Shown here one piece after another: positions 24,562 through 32,646 of a stretch of DNA of 33,498 nt. The translations under genes and the position numbers were made by a program. Under the pieces are notes generated by a model, which was not told the DNA's origin, ran no database searches, and saw nothing but the letters and a program-made list of their open reading frames with translations. Origin of the DNA: JBGSWC01 sp041752635 (lineage in GTDB: Bacteria; Planctomycetota; Planctomycetia; Pirellulales; Lacipirellulaceae); assembly GCA_041752635.1 (NCBI GenBank), contig JBGSWC010000250.1:1-33498 (forward strand), read 5' to 3'. Position 1 is the stretch's first letter. Every line of letters begins with the position of its first letter.

Positions 24562-26034
24562 CTAACCAAGGTTTACCGTCACGGTCTTATGTTCGGTGTA
24601 GGCATCAAGGCCAGCCTCGCCCAATTCTCGACCGATGCCGCTCTGCTTGAATCCCCCAAACGGCGCCGCAGCGTCGAAAACATCGTAGCAATTGACCCAC
24701 ACGGTTCCCGCCTTCACTTGCGCTGCAAATCGGTGAGCCTTGGAAATATCTCGAGTCCAGATAGCAGCCGCGAGCCCGAAGCAGGTGGCGTTCGCGCGGC
24801 GAACCAGTTCCGTCACGTCGCTGAACTTGAGCACGCTTAATACCGGTCCGAAGATCTCATCGCGGGCAATCCGCATACTGTCTTCGACATTGGTGAATAA
24901 TGTGGGTTCGATGTAGTACCCTCGATCTCCGTAGCGGACTCCCCCCGAGACACAAGTCGCGCCGTCTTGCTTGCCGTAGTCGATGTATTGCATGATCTTG
25001 TCGAACTGAGCTTTGTCGACCTGCGGTCCTTGCTGCGTCGCGGGGTCAAGCGGGTCGCCGAGTCGTCGCTTCGCGTTCCGGTCTGTCAAACGATCGACGA
25101 CTTCGTCGTGGATACGTTCTTCGACGAACAGCCGGCTGCCGGCACAACAGCACTGTCCTTGGTTGAAATAGAGCCCCATGTGTGCTCCCTCGATCGCACT
25201 ATCGAGATCGGCATCGGCAAAAATGACGTTGGGGCTTTTACCCCCCAGCTCGAATGTAAGCCGCTTCATCGTTTCGGCGGCCGCCCGCTGAATGATCTTG
25301 GCGGTCGTTCCCTCGCCAGTGAAGGCGATCTTGTCTACGTCTGGGTGCTCGACCAGGGCCGCGCCGGCTGTTGGTCCATAACCGGGAATCACGTTGATCA
25401 CACCGTCGGGAATGCCAGCCTTCTGTGCGAGCCGTGCCATTCGTAGACAAGTGAGCGGAGTCTGCTCGGCTGGTTTCATGACAATCGTACATCCGGCAGC
25501 GAGGGCGGGACCCCATTTCCAAGCCGCCATCAGCGCGGGAAAATTCCAAGGAATGATCTGACCGACCACGCCAACCGGCTCGCGGCGAGTATAGCAAAAG
25601 TGGTTGCCGCGAATGGGAATTGTCTTGCCATGAATCTTATCGGCCCAACCGGCGTAGTAACGCAGGCAATCGACGACTAACGGTAAATCGGCATGGCGTG
25701 CATCGCGGACAGGTTTGCCATTGTCGAGTGACTCGAGCGCTGCCAATTCGTCGATCTCGGCTTCGATTAAGTTTGCCAACTCGTAGATCAGCGCGCCTCG
25801 GTCGCGGGCATCCATCCGCGACCATTCGCCTTGCTCAAACTGCTTGCGGGCCGCTTTGACGGCAAGATCGACGTCTTTCTTGTCGCCTTCGGCGACTTGG
25901 CAGATCACTTCTTCGGTCGCTGGATTAATTGTCTCGAATGTCTTACCACTCGCGGAAGGCATCCACTCCCCACCGATAAAGCAGTTAGTTTGACGAACTT
26001 CAGGTTTGACGCGACGCGTTGCAATCGTAGCCAT
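24562..26034 (-). CDS. NAD(P)-dependent aldehyde dehydrogenase
   Basis: 490 residues from ATG 26034 (MATIATRRVK), preceded by GAGG nine bases upstream; a frame from 26100 adds 22 residues without family character. All ALDH superfamily landmarks are present: Asn164 in PWNFP, Lys187 in MKPAEQTPL, the general base Glu262 in FELGGKSPN, and the catalytic Cys296 in NQGQCCCAGSR, plus the C-terminal PFGGFKQSGIGRELG. The layout is closest to class 1/2 (retinal/betaine/acetaldehyde-type) enzymes, which oxidise aldehydes to acids in the cytoplasm. The NAD-region motif usually FTGSTEVG reads FTGEGTTAK. Substrate unknown. The HEAT-repeat gene lies upstream across 251 bp with a hairpin, so it may have its own promoter. 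Confidence 0.95.
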   Translation of the reverse strand: MATIATRRVKPEVRQTNCFIGGEWMPSASGKTFETINPATEEVICQVAEGDKKDVDLAVKAARKQFEQGEWSRMDARDRGALIYELANLIEAEIDELAALESLDNGKPVRDARHADLPLVVDCLRYYAGWADKIHGKTIPIRGNHFCYTRREPVGVVGQIIPWNFPALMAAWKWGPALAAGCTIVMKPAEQTPLTCLRMARLAQKAGIPDGVINVIPGYGPTAGAALVEHPDVDKIAFTGEGTTAKIIQRAAAETMKRLTFELGGKSPNVIFADADLDSAIEGAHMGLYFNQGQCCCAGSRLFVEERIHDEVVDRLTDRNAKRRLGDPLDPATQQGPQVDKAQFDKIMQYIDYGKQDGATCVSGGVRYGDRGYYIEPTLFTNVEDSMRIARDEIFGPVLSVLKFSDVTELVRRANATCFGLAAAIWTRDISKAHRFAAQVKAGTVWVNCYDVFDAAAPFGGFKQSGIGRELGEAGLDAYTEHKTVTVNLG

Positions 26035-26230
26035 AACATTCAACCTCGCTGTTGAAGTAACGCTGTTTAGAAAAGCAATCTGTGCCAAGAGCGCAGGCAA
26101 TCAGAGTTCCGAGCCCGACGCCAACAGTATTGTAGCAATTCGGTCAAACAAATGCCGAGGGGTGCTGCGAGATTAATCGAAGAGCTTTCGAAGCAAGAAT
26201 ACAACGCCGACAAGAATCGCTGTGAACCAC

Positions 26231-26255
26231 GCAACAAGCCTGGGCGGCTTGTTGC
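26231..26255. terminator. Perfect 10-bp hairpin after the HEAT-repeat gene
   Basis: GCAACAAGCC (26231-26240) and GGCTTGTTGC (26246-26255) pair perfectly around the loop TGGGC, about 30 bp after the stop of the HEAT-repeat gene. There is no U-tract on either strand, so intrinsic termination is not certain; an mRNA-protecting or protein-binding role is equally possible. Confidence 0.55.
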
Positions 26256-26285
26256 GTCGTCGCCTCGATAATCCGTGGGCCGAAC

Positions 26286-28028
26286 CTACTCCGCGTTGAG
26301 CACACCAAGCGCAGCCATTCGGACCATGTCGCTGTGGTCATTGATGGCCAACTCAGCAACTCGGTCCCGCAACGGGGTGCCCGCTTCTTTGAGATTCGCT
26401 ACCGCCATAACGGCATCGAGTCGGATCAGTTCATTGCTATTGGCGAGCCCCATCTCAATGGTCGGCAAGATCGCCTTGGCAACCGAATCGTCAGCCGACG
26501 CCATGCTGGCCAGGGCGAACGCGCGCAAGTAACTCTCGCCGCTGCCATCTGCTGTGCCAGTCTTCGGCATCAGTTTGGGCACAGCCGCTTTAGCCGCCGG
26601 GCCAATGCCGCGTAGGGCGAACAACGCGCTTTGTCTTAGATCGCCGTTTTCGGAGTCGATGTCGACCAACAACGCATCGACCGCAGCGGCGGCCGAGGGA
26701 CCGATGCGTCCCAGCGCGTAATTGATCTGTGCCGACGTGGACTCATCGGCCGACTCGGAAAGTTTAATCAACGCGGGGACCGCCGGTGCGGCCTTTGGTC
26801 CCACCTTTGCGAGAACTTCGATTGCGAGCTCACGCGACTCTGGTTTTTCGAGTCCGTTGATCGCTTTCGGTACGACACGATCGCCGAGACCCGCAAGAGC
26901 ATCGACCAAATTGGCACGCTGTGTGGCATCGGCTTTGCCTGCTTCGGCCATTAATCGGGGTGCGACGACCTCGGCCGGTGCCGCAAGTTCGATCAACCCT
27001 TGGGCAGCCGCCTCGCGCATGTTCGGATTCTCACTTGTTAGCCCAGCGATTAATTTGTCGACAGCCACTGTCACGTTGGCTTCGCTGTTGGTGGTTTTGG
27101 CCAATGCCCAGCTCCCAACCATTGCCACGAACGGATCGTCGCACTCGACACATTTTTCCAGCGCCGCTTTGCAGTCAGTTGCGCCAATTGCTCCTAGTGC
27201 ATAGCTGCCAGCCATCCGGACCGATGCGTCTTCGGATTTCGTCAATAACGCACAAATGGCATCACTCGCCGACAGTGCCGGTTTACCCACCTTTGCCAAT
27301 GCAAGGCAAAGTTGGGTCTGCAACGAGGTATCGTTAGTGGTCTCGAGCGACTTTATCATTGCCGAAACCGTGCCAGCCGCATTGGGGCCAATTTCGCTAA
27401 TCGCAACAGCGGCCCAATAAGCAGAATTCTCATTGCCGAGCGCTTCAATCAATAGCGGCGTCGCGTCAGCCCCTTTATCGACGGCGGCTTCGACAGCAAA
27501 GCTAGCCACTGCTTGATTGTCGCTCGCCATGGCCTTTGCAAACGCACCAGCGACTTGATCGGCCGGAAGTTGCATTGCGCGTAGCGCCTGTATCGCCTCG
27601 CGTGCAATACTCCCTTCGTTTGAGGTCACTGCCGACATCATCGTGTCGATTGTGGTCGGTGACTTGTCGCCAATTGCGGCCAGCGCTCGAATCGCGTGAA
27701 ATTCGACTACCTTGTTCTTGCTAGTTGCCAGTTTTTGCAACTTCGCTGCGGTGTCTGGCGCTCCGACACCGATTCGAGTGATGGCCCTCGCTGCCCGCCA
27801 CTGCACTTCAGGATTGTTGTGGTCGAGTAACTCGGTTAAGAACCTAGCGGCAGCATCCTGCGCCTGGGACGACCTTGCGAGGTCTTCAATTTTCTCGGCT
27901 AATTCCGCGACTGCCGGCGGTAGTTTTGCCTCGGGGTTCGCCTGACGAGGTGGCAGCGGCGACTGCCCCCCACACACAGAGAACATAGCAACGATCAACA
28001 GACTGGATAGCAGGTAGCGAGGAATCAT
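26286..28028 (-). CDS. Exported HEAT-repeat protein
   Basis: 580 residues. An N-terminal signal segment (RYLLSSLLIVAMFSVC, about 4-19) predicts export; FSVC is a poor lipobox, so lipidation is doubtful. After a Pro-rich linker, nearly the whole protein (about 45-580) is a run of roughly fourteen HEAT-like repeats of 35-40 residues, with recurring patterns such as EVQWRAARAITRIG, VEFHAIRALAAIGDKSP, VRMAGSYALGAIG, ESRELAIEVLAKVGPKAAPAVPALIKL and DLRQSALFALRGIGPAAKAAVPKL. Such solenoids are protein-binding scaffolds, abundant in planctomycetes; no catalytic motif is seen. It follows the small secreted protein gene by 68 bp on the same strand, and the two may act together (inference). Confidence 0.88.
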   Translation of the reverse strand: MIPRYLLSSLLIVAMFSVCGGQSPLPPRQANPEAKLPPAVAELAEKIEDLARSSQAQDAAARFLTELLDHNNPEVQWRAARAITRIGVGAPDTAAKLQKLATSKNKVVEFHAIRALAAIGDKSPTTIDTMMSAVTSNEGSIAREAIQALRAMQLPADQVAGAFAKAMASDNQAVASFAVEAAVDKGADATPLLIEALGNENSAYWAAVAISEIGPNAAGTVSAMIKSLETTNDTSLQTQLCLALAKVGKPALSASDAICALLTKSEDASVRMAGSYALGAIGATDCKAALEKCVECDDPFVAMVGSWALAKTTNSEANVTVAVDKLIAGLTSENPNMREAAAQGLIELAAPAEVVAPRLMAEAGKADATQRANLVDALAGLGDRVVPKAINGLEKPESRELAIEVLAKVGPKAAPAVPALIKLSESADESTSAQINYALGRIGPSAAAAVDALLVDIDSENGDLRQSALFALRGIGPAAKAAVPKLMPKTGTADGSGESYLRAFALASMASADDSVAKAILPTIEMGLANSNELIRLDAVMAVANLKEAGTPLRDRVAELAINDHSDMVRMAALGVLNAE

Positions 28029-28096
28029 CGATGTCAGGCCTTTTGCAGATGCAATTTGGTGATAAGAACTTGGCTCGTTCGGACGGGTTGGGAACC

Positions 28097-28744
28097 TCAG
28101 CCAACCTGGCTTTCGAGTTCGCGATTGAGATTGATGAGGAACCGCAGCGCTGTCGCGACGGTCTGTTGCGGATAGTTATCTCTATTCTGCTGCAACACGC
28201 CGCGGAAATCCCTAATTGCATTCGATGCTGCGGTGAACTCTGACATCGACAACAGGCCCGACGTTGCCAGTTGTGCGAACGCCTCGTCGATCGTGCTCCG
28301 GAAGTCATCGAACTGCTTCTCGCGGCAGAGAATGGGCCATTGGATTTGACCCGTCGTAGGATCGAACTGCGAATCGCTCAGAGGTTGCAAGAGTGTCCGA
28401 GCAAAAAATGCCTCGCGAGACTGCTGGCGAGCATACGACTCTTCAGCCATGCGTTGGTTGTAGATATCGCGCCGCGCCCAATAGGTTTCGACGCTCTTCA
28501 CACGGTTATCGAGATACTGACTGCGGGCGGCCTCGAAATTACCAGCCGCGACGCTGTTGTTGAGATTTCGCTCGCCCTGTGAGCGAATCACGTCGGCCAT
28601 GCCACGCGAGTAGCTCTCGCCAACGGTCGACGCACGATTGTCGACCCAACCGCCGCCGTAGAATTGAGCTTGGGCCACGTAGCCGGTCGCGACGATCGCT
28701 CCACCGTAGATCGCGGACATCAACACTATTTTTACGCCGTTCAT
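28097..28744 (-). CDS. Secreted protein of unknown function
   Basis: 215 residues from ATG 28744, with GGGAGA about 9 bases upstream deciding this start over a longer frame from 28792. A signal peptide (MNGVKIVLMSAIYGGAIVATG, cleavage likely near AQA at about 26) leads into a Tyr/Arg/Gln-rich, helical mature part with runs such as SRGMADVIRSQGERNLNN, DIYNQRMAEESYARQQSREAFFA and SEFTAASNAIRDFRGVLQQN. The single Cys is not in a motif. I do not recognise a family; similar Gln/Arg/Tyr-rich secreted proteins occur in planctomycetes (recollection). First gene of the leftward string toward the HEAT protein and divergent from rpsB. Confidence 0.75.
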   Translation of the reverse strand: MNGVKIVLMSAIYGGAIVATGYVAQAQFYGGGWVDNRASTVGESYSRGMADVIRSQGERNLNNSVAAGNFEAARSQYLDNRVKSVETYWARRDIYNQRMAEESYARQQSREAFFARTLLQPLSDSQFDPTTGQIQWPILCREKQFDDFRSTIDEAFAQLATSGLLSMSEFTAASNAIRDFRGVLQQNRDNYPQQTVATALRFLINLNRELESQVG

Positions 28745-29086
28745 CTCGTAAGTCTCCCGACCAGGGGTGGTTCGTTTTCGGTATTCTAGCAAAGCCGATG
28801 CCAGTAATCGACCGGTTACACAAATTCTCAGCCATTGTTACCCGTTGCGCTTCACACAAATTCCGGCAAGGGCGAAGTACCAGTTTAATTTACTCACGAT
28901 GGGGGTGGGAAGCCAATTGATTTTTGGCGGAAGTTTCGCACCGGGGAAAAACGAAAATCGTACACCGCCGGCCCCGGCCCCTTCGCTTGGCTAAATTCGA
29001 TCGATGCAAACGTTTCGATCGATGCAATCGCGTCAGATGTCCGGTTTTTACAAAGCACAGAAACTGCGATCGACTACGCCCTCGCG
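28745..29086. promoter_or_regulatory. Divergent upstream region of rpsB with a direct repeat
   Basis: 342 bp between the secreted-protein gene and the rpsB promoter, without a gene. It contains two copies of TTCGATCGATGCAA, at 28996-29009 and 29014-29027, an 18-bp period, about 60 bp before the rpsB -35 box. Each copy contains the palindrome TCGATCGA. The arrangement could be a pair of activator or repressor sites (inference). Confidence 0.55.
28996..29027. repeat. Direct repeat of 14 bp with 18-bp period
   Basis: TTCGATCGATGCAA occurs at 28996-29009 and 29014-29027, both perfect, separated by 4 bases. Confidence 0.85.
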
Positions 29087-29115
29087 TTGACCGTTCGCCC
29101 CGGTACCGCTATTCT
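29087..29115 (+). promoter_or_regulatory. Sigma70-type promoter of rpsB
   Basis: TTGACC at 29087-29092 and TATTCT at 29110-29115 are separated by exactly 17 bp, each one or two bases off the housekeeping consensus. Transcription would start near 29122 and leave a leader of about 180 nt before rpsB. Confidence 0.7.
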
Positions 29116-29121
29116 ACTGGG

Positions 29122-29303
29122 CTCGGCAGCAGTCCTATGGGAATGCGGCTGAGGGTTGCTGCGGGTGTTCGGCCCATCCGCGAGCTATTTTCGCTGTTAA
29201 TCTGGCCGCCATAACGTCGGACGCCCGTTGCCGAGGCTCGTTGCCCCGCCGGGACATAGCCGATGTGCAAAACTGGCCGCTGTGCCAAAAAACCGGAGAT
29301 CGT
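29122..29303 (+). promoter_or_regulatory. rpsB 5' leader with possible long-range stem
   Basis: CTCGGCAGC (29122-29130) can pair with GTTGCCGAG (29227-29235) as nine base pairs with one G-U, closing a loop of about 96 nt that begins at the predicted transcript start. Ribosomal protein S2 controls its own operon through leader RNA in other bacteria; whether this leader does so is inference. GGAG at 29295-29298 is the rpsB ribosome site. Confidence 0.4.
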
Positions 29304-30053
29304 ATGTCGAGTCTAGTTAACGAGTTGGTAGAGGCAGGGGTTCACTTTGGCCACCGTTCGAGTCGGTGGAATCCGAAAATGCGGCCGTATATCTACGCCC
29401 GCAAGAACGCCATACATATTATCGACATCAAGGAAACGATTCGCGGGCTGCTGCGTGCGAAGAAATACCTTGCTCAAGTCGCGGCCAAGAATGGCACAAT
29501 TCTATTTGTTGGCACAAAGCGCCAAGCGGCTGAAACGATCGAGCGCGAGGCACTCCGGTGCGGACAACCGTTTGTGAACGAACGGTGGCTTGGAGGCACT
29601 CTTACTAATTTCCGCACAATTCGTAACCGGCTCACCCGGCTTGAGGAACTTGAAAACCTCAAAACAACCGGCGAAATCAATAGCTACTCGAAAAAAATGC
29701 AGTCGGCCATCGCGCGTGAATACCGCAAGATGCACCGCAACCTGAATGGTATGCGGACGATGACGCGGCTTCCCGAGTGCATGGTGATTATAGATCCACA
29801 CAAAGAGAAGAACGCGGTGAAAGAGGCCCAAAAGTTGGGTGTCGCGACCGTTGCGTTAATCGATACCGATTGCGACCCCGATACCATCGACCTGCCGATT
29901 CCCGGTAACGATGACAGCATGCGATCAATCGAGATGATCTGTGGCATTCTTGCCGATGCAGTTTTGGCCGGTAGAACGCAGTCGAAGATCGATCAGCAAT
30001 CGGCCAACGAAGGCAAAGATGCCCCGGCTCCAACCGCCACCGTAGCCGAGTAG
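29304..30053 (+). CDS. rpsB: 30S ribosomal protein S2
   Basis: 249 residues from ATG 29304, with GGAG five bases upstream. The S2 family is unmistakable: MSSLVNELVEAGVHFGHRSSR, WNPKMRPYIYARKNAIHIID, NERWLGGTLTNFRTI, and DPHKEKNAVKEAQKLGVATVALIDTDCDPD. S2 binds the head-body junction of the small ribosomal subunit and helps recruit S1. Length is typical. The acidic C-terminal tail (NEGKDAPAPTATVAE) is variable in the family. Followed after 141 bp by tsf, the classic rpsB-tsf pair. Confidence 0.99.
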   Translation: MSSLVNELVEAGVHFGHRSSRWNPKMRPYIYARKNAIHIIDIKETIRGLLRAKKYLAQVAAKNGTILFVGTKRQAAETIEREALRCGQPFVNERWLGGTLTNFRTIRNRLTRLEELENLKTTGEINSYSKKMQSAIAREYRKMHRNLNGMRTMTRLPECMVIIDPHKEKNAVKEAQKLGVATVALIDTDCDPDTIDLPIPGNDDSMRSIEMICGILADAVLAGRTQSKIDQQSANEGKDAPAPTATVAE

Positions 30054-30194
30054 GCTACGCGAGACTGTAAGCATGAATCGATGATAGTGGTAACCGGCAA
30101 TTGTCGACCGCAGCGGCGGGCTGACGGCGTGATCAGATATCAAAGCCCTTCCATACTCAATAAACTGAAAGAAATCAGGGGAGAATAAAGTCCC

Positions 30195-31040
30195 ATGGCG
30201 GAAATCACCGCAGCTTTGGTCAAGCAACTACGCGAAGAAACGCAGCTACCAATGATGGACTGCAAAAAGGCCCTCGCTGAATCGGGCGGCGATGTCGAGG
30301 CCGCGAAGCAGGCGCTGCGCGAGAAGGGCAAAGTGCTGATGGGCACCCGTTCTGATCGTTCGACTGAAGAGGGTCGTATTGCGATATTCAGTGGTCCGAA
30401 TGCGGGCGCAATCGTCGAGTTGCAAGTCGAATCGGCACCTGTTGCCGGGCACGAAGAGGTCGTCCAACTCGCCGCCGATCTAGCCCAGCAATTGGCCACC
30501 GGTCCCGGAGCCGCGACGGCCGAAGAGTTGTGGCAGCAGCCTTGTCCCAGCCAACAGGGAAAAACGCTGCAAGACGTGAAGGATGATATCGAAAATCGAA
30601 TGCGCGAAGTCTGTCGCCTTTCGCGACTTTTGCGCGTTGATGCGGCCAGCGGTGGTTACGTCCACCACGATGGTCGTACTGGTGTGCTGCTCGAAATCGA
30701 AGGCTCGAACGATTCACTGGCCCGCGAAATTAGCATGCATGTCGCTGCGATGAAGCCACAAGCTGTCAACAAAGATGCCCTCGACCCGACGGCCGTTGAG
30801 AAAGAGCGGCAGACACAAATCGAACGTGCCCGCAAAGAAGGTAAGCCCGACAATATAATCGAGAAAATGATTGAAGGACGGATGCGAAACTTCTTCAGCG
30901 AGGTCGTGCTCGAAGAACAGCCGTTTATCAAAGACGACAAGCAATCGGTCGGAAAAATTGCCGCCGAAGGTGGTTTAAAGCTGAAGAGTTTCACGATGTG
31001 GAAGCTGGGCGAAACCGCCCCTGACTCACCGGCAGCTTAA
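30195..31040 (+). CDS. tsf: Translation elongation factor Ts
   Basis: 281 residues from ATG 30195, with AGGGGAG about 11 bases upstream. The UBA-like N-terminus has TQLPMMDCKKALAESGGDVE and LREKGK (16-46), as in all EF-Ts apart from LP replacing GA. EF-Ts releases GDP from EF-Tu. The core motif normally NCETDFVAxN, whose Asp-Phe contacts the EF-Tu Mg/G-domain region, reads VESAPVAGHEE (78-88), so the TDF residues are absent. The rest of the dimerisation domain and the C-terminal module (NFFSEVVLEEQPFIKDDKQSVGKI) are normal. I believe this substitution is shared by planctomycetes, so the gene is probably functional. Ends just before an intrinsic terminator. Confidence 0.97.
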   Translation: MAEITAALVKQLREETQLPMMDCKKALAESGGDVEAAKQALREKGKVLMGTRSDRSTEEGRIAIFSGPNAGAIVELQVESAPVAGHEEVVQLAADLAQQLATGPGAATAEELWQQPCPSQQGKTLQDVKDDIENRMREVCRLSRLLRVDAASGGYVHHDGRTGVLLEIEGSNDSLAREISMHVAAMKPQAVNKDALDPTAVEKERQTQIERARKEGKPDNIIEKMIEGRMRNFFSEVVLEEQPFIKDDKQSVGKIAAEGGLKLKSFTMWKLGETAPDSPAA

Positions 31041-31067
31041 GCCGCAAATAGAGTTAAAAGCGATTAG

Positions 31068-31105
31068 AACGCCCCGCTAACCGATTGTCGGCGGAGCGTT
31101 TTTTT
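31068..31105 (+). terminator. Intrinsic terminator after tsf
   Basis: AACGCCCCGC (31068-31077) pairs with GCGGAGCGTT (31091-31100) with one mismatch, directly followed by a run of T to 31105. It ends the rpsB-tsf transcript, 28 bp after the tsf stop. Confidence 0.88.
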
Positions 31106-31199
31106 GTTGATTGCGTCAGTAAGTGACTGCACGAAACCCAACTGGATGGTTAACATAAGGGTAGTCGCCACCCCGGTCCCCTTCGCCACGAAGTTTGCC

Positions 31200-31961
31200 A
31201 TGCTCGAGAGCGAAACTGCTGCTGGTCCGTATAAACGCATTATTCTCAAGCTGTCGGGCGAGAGCTTCGGCCCCGCCGGCGAGCGCGGGATTAGTATGCG
31301 AGAAGTGGTGCATATCGCCCGGCAAACAATTCGAGCTGCCGAGCAAGGTGTCGAAATTGGAATTGTCATAGGTGGTGGCAACATCCTGAGAGGAGCACAA
31401 TTCAAGGCGGGCAATGCAAATATTCAAGAGGCCACAGCCCACTACATGGGCATGTTGGCTACGGTCATTAATGGGCTTGCCCTGCAAGACGCGATCGAAG
31501 GACTCGGCTTTCCCACCCGCCTTATGACGGCAATCAAAATGGATGGCGTCGCCGAGCCATTCATTCGACGACGTGCGAAGAGACATTTGGAGAAAGGCCG
31601 CATCGTGATTTTGGCGGCAGGCACCGGTGCACCGTTCGTAACAACCGACACAGCAGCCGCACAAAAGGCATTGGAACTCGATGCCGACATCTTGATGAAG
31701 GCAACACGAGTCGATGGTGTGTACAGCGACGACCCTGAAAAAAATCCCCACGCAGTGCTCTACAGTCAATTGACGTATAACGATGTTCGCGAGAAGAATC
31801 TGCGAGTGATGGACACAACCGCCATCGCTCAGTGCATGGAACACGATCTACCGATTCTCGTGTTCAACTATCGAACCGATGGCAACATCGAACGCGCAGC
31901 ACGTGGCGAGTTAATCGGCACGTATGTGTCGAGTAGCGCCGCTGTTACTCACGCCAGTTAG
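31200..31961 (+). CDS. pyrH: Uridylate kinase (UMP kinase)
   Basis: 253 residues from ATG 31200 (MLESETAAGPYKRIILKLSGESF); earlier in-frame ATGs at 31104 and 31146 would add tails with no family character, the first lying in the terminator. Bacterial PyrH is a hexameric amino-acid-kinase-family enzyme that phosphorylates UMP to UDP. Landmarks: KLSGESFG, GIVIGGGNILRG, GLPTRLMTAI-like GFPTRLMTAIKMDG, FIRRRAKRHLEKGRIVILAAGTGAPFVTTDTAA, KATRVDGVYSDDPEKNP, and the C-terminal VFNYRTDGNIERAARGE. Length fits the family. Separated from tsf by the terminator, so it needs its own promoter or readthrough; frr follows after 41 bp. Confidence 0.97.
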   Translation: MLESETAAGPYKRIILKLSGESFGPAGERGISMREVVHIARQTIRAAEQGVEIGIVIGGGNILRGAQFKAGNANIQEATAHYMGMLATVINGLALQDAIEGLGFPTRLMTAIKMDGVAEPFIRRRAKRHLEKGRIVILAAGTGAPFVTTDTAAAQKALELDADILMKATRVDGVYSDDPEKNPHAVLYSQLTYNDVREKNLRVMDTTAIAQCMEHDLPILVFNYRTDGNIERAARGELIGTYVSSSAAVTHAS

Positions 31962-32002
31962 AAGATTACTGCCCCCTAACGTCCGCAAAGCGAGCCAACA
32001 CA

Positions 32003-32563
32003 ATGAGCGTTGAGGAAGTATCACTCGATGCCGAAGCACGCATGGAAAAAGCGATCGGCAAACTCAAAGGCGACTTAACCGGCATTCGCACCGGTCGGGC
32101 GAACGCCGGGTTAGTCGATTCGCTCAGGGTCGACGCCTACGGATCACCGACGCCGCTCAAACAACTCGGCAGCGTTAGCGTCCCCGAGCCACAGCAGATT
32201 CTCATTCGCCCCTTTGATCCTTCGGTCCTGAAGGATATCGAAAAAGCCATCATCGCCAGTGACCTTGGGCTTGCACCCCAAAACGATGGCAAGGTGATCC
32301 GCCTCAATATTCCCGCGCTATCGGGTGACGTCCGCCGCAGTATGGTAGCCCGGACGAAAGAACTCGCCGAAGAGACGAAGGTGTCAATCCGCAATGTTCG
32401 TCGCGACGCCAACAAAGCGATTGACACGGCTGAAAAGGCGAAGGAGATTGGAGAAGATGTACAAAAGAGTTTGAAAGACGAAATTCAAGAACTGACGAAG
32501 AAGTACGAAGATCAGGCGACAGAGTTAGCGAAAGCGAAGGAAGCAGAAGTGATGGAAGAATAG
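32003..32563 (+). CDS. frr: Ribosome recycling factor
   Basis: 186 residues, the family length. The protein shows the RRF pattern throughout: MEKAIGKLKGDLTGIRTGRANAGLVDSLRVDAYGSPTPLKQL (key part 14-54), PEPQQILIRPFDPSVLKDIEKAI, GKVIRLNIPALSGDVRRSMV and the charged helical C-terminus with SIRNVRRDANK. With EF-G it splits post-termination ribosomes. No strong ribosome site precedes ATG 32003; coupling with pyrH, 41 bp upstream, is likely. Confidence 0.98.
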   Translation: MSVEEVSLDAEARMEKAIGKLKGDLTGIRTGRANAGLVDSLRVDAYGSPTPLKQLGSVSVPEPQQILIRPFDPSVLKDIEKAIIASDLGLAPQNDGKVIRLNIPALSGDVRRSMVARTKELAEETKVSIRNVRRDANKAIDTAEKAKEIGEDVQKSLKDEIQELTKKYEDQATELAKAKEAEVMEE

Positions 32564-32646
32564 CCGAGCGGTCCGCTGTTTACGCCCGATAGGCACTCTC
32601 TCGGCCAAACGCGACAGTCGTCGCATCCACGTTATATCATCCTTAA

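Noticed and set aside
31104..31199. Longer PyrH beginning at 31104
   Set aside because: The start codon lies within the tsf terminator and the added 32 residues do not fit the family.
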